Part shown: piece after piece, positions 57,611 through 64,000 of the stretch
Layout of the letters: each line of letters begins with the position of its first letter
Numbering within the stretch: position 1 is the stretch's first letter
NCBI GenBank assembly: GCA_934130375.1
Contig: CAKOXW010000003.1
Location: forward strand, 1 to 64,000
DNA length: 64,000 nt
Reading direction: 5' to 3'
Source: an uncultured Bacilli bacterium
GTDB taxonomy: Bacteria; Bacillota_I; Bacilli_A; RF39; UBA660
Notes under the pieces: model-generated
Database searches by the model: none
What the model saw: the letters and a program-made list of their open reading frames with translations, nothing else
Told to the model about the DNA's origin: nothing
Translations under genes and position numbers: made by a program

Positions 57611-59041
57611 TTAAACGTGAGATTTAATTCTTTTTTCTAATGCCTTCTTAGCACATTCAACATCATTAAAATATATTTTGCCATCTTTAAGTGCCTCATA
57701 AGTTTCATTGCCTTTACCAAGTATTAAAACCATATCACCAGTTTTTGCTTCATTTATTGCATAATTAATGGCTTCTTCTCTATCTACAATTCTTATAAAT
57801 TTATCTTTTTTATCAAGTACTTCACTTGTTAAATCATCAATAATATCATTTGGGTCTTCACTTCTTGGGTCTTCATAAGTAAATACTACTAAATCAGCAT
57901 TATTAACTAATATACTACCCATTAATGGTCTTTTTGTTTTATCTCTTTCACCAGCAGAACCTGCAACTATAATTGTTCTTTTCGCATTTAATGTTTTAGT
58001 AAGTTCAAATAAATTTAGATAACCATTTGGAGTATGAGCATAATCAACAATTACTTTAAAATCTTGGTTCATATCTATATCTTCCATTCTACCATCAACA
58101 TATAACTTTGAGTAATCTAATTTATTAATATCAATCCCCATAGTTATTAGTACAGATAAAGCAGCAGTCAAATTATACACATTAAACATACCAAGTAATG
58201 GAGATTTAATATGATATGTATCAGTTTTTGTTATCAAATCAAATTCTGTATATTTAGGATTTATTATAACATTATCAAATCTAAAATCAGCATCCATACT
58301 TTTTCCATAATACATAACTTTACCATTACATATTTCTTCAATTCTTTTAGAATATTTATCTTCACTATTTAAAAATGAATACCCATTTTTCTTAGTTTGT
58401 TTAAATAACATAGCCTTAGCATTCAAATATGCATCCATAGTCTTATGAAAATTTAAGTGTTCATGTGTAAGATTAGTAAATATAGAATAATCAAACATAA
58501 TACCTTGGCATCTACCTTGAGCAAGACCTTCTGAGCCCGCTTCCATGCATACATACTTGCAACCAGTTTTATAAAAATTATATAAAAATCTATTTAAATG
58601 TTCATACGTTGGAGTAGTATTATTTGATGCACTTGAGTAATTTTTACTTGAAACACCATTCGTACCAATATAGCCACAACTACTTACTTGGTTTAAAAAC
58701 GTAGAAATAATAGTTGAAGTACTTGTTTTTCCGTCTGTACCAGTAATACCTATCATTGTCATTTTATTACTAGGATTCTCATAAACTTTATCTACAATAT
58801 TATATAATTCCTTGTTGGTATCACTTACAACTATTTGCGGAAGATTAGAATTTACTTTATGCTCAACAACTAATGCGGATGCTCCATTTTCTTCTGCTTG
58901 CTTTACATAGTCATGTCTATCTACATTAAAGCCCTTTATACACACGAATAAATCTCCCTTTTCAACTTCTTTACTATTTGTTTTTACATCTTTAATTAAA
59001 GTTTCATCATTTGTATTAAATATTTCACTTAATTTTTTCAT
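57611..59041 (-). CDS. MurE-type muropeptide ligase, paralog 2 (EDPR motif)
   Basis: A 476-aa protein, the usual MurE length. The N-terminal domain (VKTNSKEVEKGDLFVCIKGF, then NVDRHDYVKQAEENGA), ATP loop IGITGTDGKTSTSTI, YVCMEAGSEGLAQGR and FTNLTHEHLNFHKTMD are typical. The motif that sets the third residue is EDPRSEDP where meso-DAP enzymes have DNPR. The ligated amino acid may therefore differ from that of paralog 1. The start at 59041 follows GGGTGATAAT. It lies divergent from the HelD-like gene. Confidence 0.88.
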   Translation of the reverse strand: MKKLSEIFNTNDETLIKDVKTNSKEVEKGDLFVCIKGFNVDRHDYVKQAEENGASALVVEHKVNSNLPQIVVSDTNKELYNIVDKVYENPSNKMTMIGITGTDGKTSTSTIISTFLNQVSSCGYIGTNGVSSKNYSSASNNTTPTYEHLNRFLYNFYKTGCKYVCMEAGSEGLAQGRCQGIMFDYSIFTNLTHEHLNFHKTMDAYLNAKAMLFKQTKKNGYSFLNSEDKYSKRIEEICNGKVMYYGKSMDADFRFDNVIINPKYTEFDLITKTDTYHIKSPLLGMFNVYNLTAALSVLITMGIDINKLDYSKLYVDGRMEDIDMNQDFKVIVDYAHTPNGYLNLFELTKTLNAKRTIIVAGSAGERDKTKRPLMGSILVNNADLVVFTYEDPRSEDPNDIIDDLTSEVLDKKDKFIRIVDREEAINYAINEAKTGDMVLILGKGNETYEALKDGKIYFNDVECAKKALEKRIKSHV

Positions 59042-59131
59042 ATTATCACCCAAAATTATTATAACATAATTTACAAAATAATATAAATGTTGTAAAATAA
59101 AATTACATTTTTAAGAAAACATATGGGTGGA

Positions 59132-59145
59132 CTTTGTACAAAGTG
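59132..59145. promoter_or_regulatory. perfect 14-bp palindrome upstream of the helicase gene
   Basis: ACTTTGTACAAAGT lies 28 bases before the start codon of the HelD-like gene, inside its leader. It could be an operator or a small RNA hairpin. Confidence 0.4.
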
Positions 59146-59172
59146 CGCTTTTTGTCGTGTTGGGAGGTGTTT

Positions 59173-61167
59173 ATGACAATAAGTGATAATGAAATGCAAC
59201 TTGAGAAAAAGTATTTAGAGGTAGTTACAAAGGAACTTAGAGATAAGATAAGTTCAATTGGTAGCAATCTATACGAAGCTGAAGAAAAAGTAAATGAGTT
59301 TAAAAAGTACATGTGGGATAATAAAGCCGGCATGGATAGGGTCGAAGTTTCTGCTGCGATACTTGAAAACGATTTAGAAGTTGAACTTTTAACCTTAAGA
59401 GGACATTATTTAAAAAAACTTATGAGGTGTGAAAATTCACCATACTTTGGAAGAGTAGATTTTAATAATGAAAAAATTTATATTGGAATTACCTACCTTG
59501 ATAAAGATAATGAACACTTAATTTATGATTGGCGTAGTCCAGTAGGTAACCTATTTTATGATGGTGCTGTTGGGAGAGCTTCATATAACGCACCAGATGG
59601 AGTAATAGAAGGAATACTTACTAAAAAAAGACAATATAAAATAGAAAATTCAAAATTAATAAGAGTATTTGATAATGATACAAATGTAAATGATGAAGTA
59701 CTTCAACAAGTATTGTCAGAAGAATCTTCTGATAAAATGAAAAATATTGTTAATACAATTCAACAAGAACAAAATGAAGTAATAAGAGATACTAAACACA
59801 AAAATTTAATTGTTCAAGGGATTGCTGGTTCTGGTAAGACTTCGGTTGCGCTTCATAGAATTGCGTTTCTCTTATACAAAATAAAAAATCTAAAATCATC
59901 GGATGTATTAATACTTTCTCCAAATAATGTATTTTCAGAATATATATCAAATGTACTTCCTGAATTAGGAGAAGATAACACAAGAAATACAACATGGAGT
60001 GATTTTGCAAATACATTTATTAAAGAATATAGAGCGGTAGAAAGTTTTACAAGTTTTGTAAAACGCCATTATGAAGGTAATTATGATAATCTTTCTAGTA
60101 TTAAGTTATCGGATGAGTTTAAATTAGTAATTGATGAATATGTAAATAACTTAGTAACAAATGCATATTTTGTAGAAGATGTAGTATGTAAGCATAAGGA
60201 TTATAGTGTATATGATTTAAATAAATTACTTAAAGAAAGATATAGTAGTTTACCTTTATTTGAAAGAATAGAAAAGATTAGTGAGAATATTGCTAATTAT
60301 AATGATAATGGTAAATATAAAAAGAAATATATAAAAGAATTATTTAGTAAATTTAATGTTAGTAGAGATTATAAAGAAATATATAGAGGTTTATTTAATA
60401 GTGATATATTTATCAATAAATATGGTAAAGTTGATACTAGTTTTATAGATAATAAAATAATTAATTATGATGATTCCTTGTTATTCATATATTTGAAAGG
60501 ATTACTAGAAGGATTCCCATATAATGGAGTAATGAAACAAGTAATAATAGATGAAGCACAAGATTATACTAAAATGCAATATTACATACTTAGAACTATA
60601 TTTAAAAGTGCATCATTTACAATACTTGGTGATGTTAATCAGACTATTAATCCATATTATAAGTATGATACATTATCATCATTAGAAAATATATTTACAA
60701 ATGATAATGTATATTTGGAATTAACTAAGACTTACAGGTCAAGTAAAGAAATAATTGAATTTTCAAATAAAATACTAGGGCTTAATTATGTAAGTGCGAT
60801 TAGAAATAGTAACAATATACCTGTTGTTAAAAAAGAGGAAATTAATTTAAAAAATGATTTACTTAATGACATTAATAATCTTAAAAATAAATATAAATCC
60901 TTGGCAGTAATAACTAAGAATGATGAAGAGGCTAAAAAGATATATGATTTATTAAAAAATGAGATTGATATAACTTTAATAGAAACTAATTCAAATAACT
61001 TTAATAGAGATTTAGTAGTCGTACCTGCATATGTATCAAAAGGATTAGAGTTTGATGCTGTAATAATTTATACAGATAAAAATAATAAATATACTTTAGA
61101 TGAAAAATATTTATATTATGTTGCTATAACAAGAACACAACATGAATTAATAATATACAATAACTAA
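59173..61167 (+). CDS. HelD-like superfamily 1 helicase-type ATPase
   Basis: A 664-aa protein, shorter than B. subtilis HelD (774 aa). The N-terminal coiled coil (EMQLEKKYLEVVTKELRDKI) and YIGITYLDKDNEHLIYDWRS are HelD-type, before the helicase core: Walker A GIAGSGKTSVALHR, IIDEAQDYTKMQ, TILGDVNQTI, ELTKTYRSSKEI, VSKGLEFDAVI and YYVAITRTQHEL. HelD frees RNA polymerase stalled on DNA. The ATG at 59173 follows GGGAGGTGTTT. The upstream palindrome may regulate it. Confidence 0.88.
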   Translation: MTISDNEMQLEKKYLEVVTKELRDKISSIGSNLYEAEEKVNEFKKYMWDNKAGMDRVEVSAAILENDLEVELLTLRGHYLKKLMRCENSPYFGRVDFNNEKIYIGITYLDKDNEHLIYDWRSPVGNLFYDGAVGRASYNAPDGVIEGILTKKRQYKIENSKLIRVFDNDTNVNDEVLQQVLSEESSDKMKNIVNTIQQEQNEVIRDTKHKNLIVQGIAGSGKTSVALHRIAFLLYKIKNLKSSDVLILSPNNVFSEYISNVLPELGEDNTRNTTWSDFANTFIKEYRAVESFTSFVKRHYEGNYDNLSSIKLSDEFKLVIDEYVNNLVTNAYFVEDVVCKHKDYSVYDLNKLLKERYSSLPLFERIEKISENIANYNDNGKYKKKYIKELFSKFNVSRDYKEIYRGLFNSDIFINKYGKVDTSFIDNKIINYDDSLLFIYLKGLLEGFPYNGVMKQVIIDEAQDYTKMQYYILRTIFKSASFTILGDVNQTINPYYKYDTLSSLENIFTNDNVYLELTKTYRSSKEIIEFSNKILGLNYVSAIRNSNNIPVVKKEEINLKNDLLNDINNLKNKYKSLAVITKNDEEAKKIYDLLKNEIDITLIETNSNNFNRDLVVVPAYVSKGLEFDAVIIYTDKNNKYTLDEKYLYYVAITRTQHELIIYNN

Positions 61168-61221
61168 TTTGACTAAAATAAAAAAATAAGTATAATAACA
61201 AGCAAATGTGGGGTGTTTGTT

Positions 61222-63294
61222 ATGGATGAAAAACAATTTTATATAGAAGATGGTACTTTATTAAGAGTAAGTAATTTAGAAAATTTAACAGAGGTTGTAA
61301 TTCCAAGCAATGTAAAATTAATTGGTGCAAGAGTTTTTGCTAATTCAAAAATTCGTTCAGTAATATTAAACGTTGGATTAGAAGTTGTATTAAATGAGGC
61401 ATTTTATGAATGCAAAAATTTAAATGAAATAGTAATACCAGATACTGTTAAATATATTGGTAAAAGATCTTTTTATAAATCTAGTGTAAAAAGAGTAGTA
61501 ATTGGAAAAAATGTTTCATTAATTGATGAAAGTGCATTTTATGATTGTAAAGAATTAAAAGAATTAATATTTAGAGGCACAAATAAAAATGATAAATTAT
61601 ATATTAATCAAAAAGCATTTAATAATGTATATTTAAAACATTTAGAATTTCCGGATAATTTATCATATATGCATGATGATAATTTTCACTATGGCGCTTT
61701 TTCATTGGATTATATAAAATATCCAAATGAAAGATGTTCTGTAAAACCTATTACCGCAAAAAATGTGTTTATTCCAAGAAATCATGTAGATACTACCCAT
61801 GATTTGGTACTTGCGTATGTATTTGGAAGAAATTATACAAATTGTGGTGGTGAATTTTTTGAAGGAAGTTCTAATCAGCATATAACGGTTTCTTCAAGTT
61901 GTTTATTATATTCGATTTATAGGACTACTAAACGCTTACCACTTAATTTCTTAAAGAAAAGAGTGTTTACTATATTTGTAGATGATTGCTTTGATGGTTT
62001 ACAATTCGATGAGTTAATTATTGATAAATTGATTTTTGAAAATCAAGATTTACTAGATAAAAATTTTGATAAAATAAAAGATGTTCAAGGATTAAAAGAA
62101 ATAGAGTTAAATTTTGAATATATAATAAATTCAGATGAAGATCAAAAAAGGTTTGAACATTTAAAACAATTTTATAATCTTAAATTTGATGATGTAATTG
62201 AAAAAAGAGGTAGTTCAAAAATATTTAAAGAAGATGGAGAAAATATTACAGTATTAGTAGCGTTTAATGAAGAAGAAAGAAAGATATCAACAGAGTTTCT
62301 TTCTATGATTGAAAGTTATCCACCGGAATTAAAAGAAAGATTAATGGTTAGATACAATAACATTGTGGATAAGTTTACTAAGAACATGAATGATTCAAAA
62401 CCCGTATATAAAAGTAATACTGGGTTATCACTTGAAAATAATTCGGTTATGAATGCAGATGTTACTTTTCAAGTTGAACTTAAAGATTTAATACTTTCAA
62501 ATGCGATATCTAAATTGTATATTGAAATAATTAATTCTAAATCTAACTTAGATAATGAAAATTATGAATTTAAGTATATAAAAAGTACTATGGAATTAAT
62601 TAACTCACTAGATATGAATTCCAAGAGGGATTATAAAAATAAATTAGGAATATTATTAGATAAAAATAGAGAATTAATTTTAGATGAATTAAATAATCCA
62701 AGTACTAAACTTACACTTGAAACATTGGAAAATAAAATTAATAGAGAAATGTCTAACTTTAATTTAGAATTAGAAGAATATATAGAAAATAATAAAGCAG
62801 TAATTGCTGAATTATTATATATTGAGAATATAGATAATAGTGATACCTTCTATGGAAATGCTTATAGATATTTAGATGGCAAAACGATTGAGCTTTTTGA
62901 TTTGATTACTAAATTTAGAAAAAGAATTGATGCTTATAAGAACAAGGAATATTCTGGTGGCATTGTAAATGAATTTAATGTATCACTTTTAAACTTAGTT
63001 GATACTTACAATATAGAAAAATCATTAAAAGGTGAAGAAATAAGTAACTTAACTTATAATAAAGATGTAGTTAAGGCACAAGTAATAAGTAGTTATATTC
63101 AAGAGATATCCGCATCATCTGTTGATAGTGATGTTATAAAAAGTGCTTTGTTAGAAGTACAAGGTATAGTTGGTAATTCAGCATTATCAATTGATGATAA
63201 GTTAAAAGAAGTAACTGAGATTGTTTATAATATTAGGGTTTATGAAAATAGATTAAATGAATATAATTCTAGAGTTAAGAAAAGAAAAAAATAG
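61222..63294 (+). CDS. LRR_5 (BspA-like) protein with a long helical C-terminal part
   Basis: A 690-aa protein without signal peptide. Residues 15-150 have about six BspA-type repeats (LTEVVIPSNVKLIGARVFAN, LNEIVIPDTVKYIGKRSFYK and VKRVVIGKNVSLIDESAFYD). The middle (about 170-300) is unrecognised. Residues 350-690 are mostly long helices rich in Asn, Glu and Lys, probably coiled coil. GGGGTGTTTGTT precedes the ATG. It is likely a scaffold or interaction protein in the cytoplasm. It shares the repeat type with the 25119 protein and the pilin-LRR fusion. Confidence 0.7.
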   Translation: MDEKQFYIEDGTLLRVSNLENLTEVVIPSNVKLIGARVFANSKIRSVILNVGLEVVLNEAFYECKNLNEIVIPDTVKYIGKRSFYKSSVKRVVIGKNVSLIDESAFYDCKELKELIFRGTNKNDKLYINQKAFNNVYLKHLEFPDNLSYMHDDNFHYGAFSLDYIKYPNERCSVKPITAKNVFIPRNHVDTTHDLVLAYVFGRNYTNCGGEFFEGSSNQHITVSSSCLLYSIYRTTKRLPLNFLKKRVFTIFVDDCFDGLQFDELIIDKLIFENQDLLDKNFDKIKDVQGLKEIELNFEYIINSDEDQKRFEHLKQFYNLKFDDVIEKRGSSKIFKEDGENITVLVAFNEEERKISTEFLSMIESYPPELKERLMVRYNNIVDKFTKNMNDSKPVYKSNTGLSLENNSVMNADVTFQVELKDLILSNAISKLYIEIINSKSNLDNENYEFKYIKSTMELINSLDMNSKRDYKNKLGILLDKNRELILDELNNPSTKLTLETLENKINREMSNFNLELEEYIENNKAVIAELLYIENIDNSDTFYGNAYRYLDGKTIELFDLITKFRKRIDAYKNKEYSGGIVNEFNVSLLNLVDTYNIEKSLKGEEISNLTYNKDVVKAQVISSYIQEISASSVDSDVIKSALLEVQGIVGNSALSIDDKLKEVTEIVYNIRVYENRLNEYNSRVKKRKK

Positions 63295-63304
63295 TAATTT
63301 AATA

Positions 63305-63333
63305 TTGAAATAATAACTCTATTGTATTATAAT
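63305..63333 (+). promoter_or_regulatory. promoter of the leuS T-box leader
   Basis: TTGAAA (63305-63310) and TATAAT (63328-63333) are separated by exactly 17 bases. Transcription would start near 63340. Confidence 0.8.
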
Positions 63334-63345
63334 CATTGTATATTT

Positions 63346-63540
63346 TGTTATGAAGAGAGGTAGTAGCAAGTAATTCCTTTAAAGAGAGTTGGTGCTTGGT
63401 GGGAACCAACAAGGATAGTTTGTGAATTAGGCTTGGAGCAAAAACGGGTAGTTCCGTTAAAGATTTAAGTGCATAGAATCTATGAACTAAGGTGGTACCG
63501 TTCTTTTTGAACCCTTAGATTTATAGATTTTTTATTTTTT
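63346..63540 (+). promoter_or_regulatory. T-box riboswitch (leucine, UUA specifier) upstream of leuS
   Basis: The leader has the AGAGA-type stem I motifs, GTGAATTAGGC with the specifier UUA at 63427-63429, stem III AACGG with CCGTT, and the T-box AAGGTGGTACCG at 63489-63500. The terminator pairs AATCTAT and CTAAGG (63477-63492) with CCTTAG and ATAGATT (63513-63529), then a T-run. Uncharged tRNA-Leu(UAA) would bind the specifier and favour the antiterminator, so leuS is expressed when leucine charging is low. Confidence 0.93.
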
Positions 63541-63553
63541 AGGAGGGATAATT

Positions 63554-64000
63554 ATGTACGATTTTAAGAAAATTGAGGCTAAGTGGCAAAAGTATTGGGA
63601 TGATAATAAGAGTTTTAAAACAGAGGATGATTTTTCTAAGAAGAAGTTTTATGGATTAGTAGAGTTTCCTTATCCATCTGGAGCAGGTATGCATGTTGGT
63701 CATATTAAGGCATATAGTGGTCTTGAAGTAATATCTAGAAAAAGAAGAATGGAAGGGTATAATGTATTATTTCCAATTGGGTTTGATGCATTTGGATTAC
63801 CTACTGAGAACTACGCTATAAAAACTAACACTCATCCTAGAATTGTTACTGATAATAATATTAAGAGGTTTACTGAACAATTAAAAAAAGTTGGTTTTTC
63901 ATTTGACTTTGATAGAGCAGTAGATACAACAGAAGAATCTTATTATAAATGGACACAATGGATATTTTTAAAAATGTTTGATAATGGATTAGTATTTAGA
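63554..64000 (+). CDS. leuS: leucyl-tRNA synthetase, 5' part (runs off the right edge)
   Basis: The first 149 codons are in the window. The start MYDFKKIEAKWQKYWDDNK follows AGGAGGG. The class I signature is visible in PYPSGAGMHVGHIKAY (HIGH variant), followed by GFDAFGLPTENYAIK, typical of bacterial LeuRS. It charges tRNA-Leu. Expression is controlled by the T-box directly upstream. Confidence 0.97.
   Translation, partial: MYDFKKIEAKWQKYWDDNKSFKTEDDFSKKKFYGLVEFPYPSGAGMHVGHIKAYSGLEVISRKRRMEGYNVLFPIGFDAFGLPTENYAIKTNTHPRIVTDNNIKRFTEQLKKVGFSFDFDRAVDTTEESYYKWTQWIFLKMFDNGLVFR

Overview
This window is very AT-rich, densely packed DNA from a low-GC Gram-positive bacterium (Bacillota, probably an uncultured gut lineage of class Bacilli). 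The evidence is AGGAGG or GGTGAT ribosome binding sites, a T-box leader on leuS, MurE-type ligases (one with the DNPR motif usual for meso-diaminopimelate), a bacterial NHEJ operon and, above all, spore-coat cotJ genes. The organism therefore very probably sporulates or descends from a sporulating ancestor. No rRNA or CRISPR array was seen; there is one tRNA, tRNA-Gly(TCC).

The main observation is at 39.5-51.2 kb. The gene for CotJC, the manganese-catalase-like spore coat protein, is split by an 11.1-kb element. Its N-terminal 136 codons end at 50774 and its C-terminal 50 codons lie at 39672-39520, both on the minus strand. Both junctions carry the 5-bp core CAGAA (TTCTG on the plus strand). 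Recombination across that core removes 11,101 bp and rebuilds an in-frame 186-aa CotJC with both ExxH metal-binding motifs. A large serine recombinase gene ends 27 bp inside one junction. This is the layout of the sporulation intervening elements (skin in sigK, SPbeta in spsM), here in a cotJ operon whose cotJA and cotJB also look fused. The element also encodes a P4-type primase-helicase, an SSB-like protein, an XRE repressor with candidate palindromic operators, a zinc-finger protein flanked by 18-bp inverted repeats, a candidate 129-nt three-hairpin RNA, and two membrane-anchored surface proteins, one with an RsgI-like domain. It has no capsid or conjugation genes.

Layout. 0-2 kb (minus): three small genes (OB-fold, PcfJ-like and RecA/DnaB-like) that look like a plasmid or ICE replication remnant. 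2.2-5.1 kb (minus): collagen-like protein, XRE regulator plus membrane partner, MscS channel. 5.3-11 kb: tex, a putative RNA-polymerase alpha-CTD-like small protein behind a leader hairpin, an EamA transporter, a lipoprotein and an orphan pilin-LRR fusion. 11.0-15.6 kb: a candidate small RNA, then a MarR-controlled heterodimeric ABC exporter. 15.7-18.7 kb: NHEJ operon ku, ligase, and phosphoesterase-polymerase. 18.8-25 kb: a TIM-barrel protein, then an envelope-stress-type operon of TetR (apparent ATA start), LiaF-like, DUF4097-like, a small membrane protein, an ABC ATPase and two ABC-2 permeases. 25.1-34.3 kb: LRR proteins, degraded gene fragments, a 1671-aa repeat protein and an overlapping ALDH/ProA-like protein. 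34.3-39.3 kb: a second accessory region with iteron-like palindromes, a CPBP protease, an XRE regulator and a second large serine recombinase. 39.36-51.6 kb: tRNA-Gly and the cotJC intervening element. 51.7-64 kb: mostly chromosomal genes, with two MurE-type ligases, arginase-family and ABC-F genes, a holin-like protein, a HelD-like helicase, an LRR protein, and a T-box with the start of leuS.

Start codons were moved inward from the longest open frame wherever an obvious Shine-Dalgarno sequence decided the choice. Family names come from motifs recognised by eye; no database search was run.
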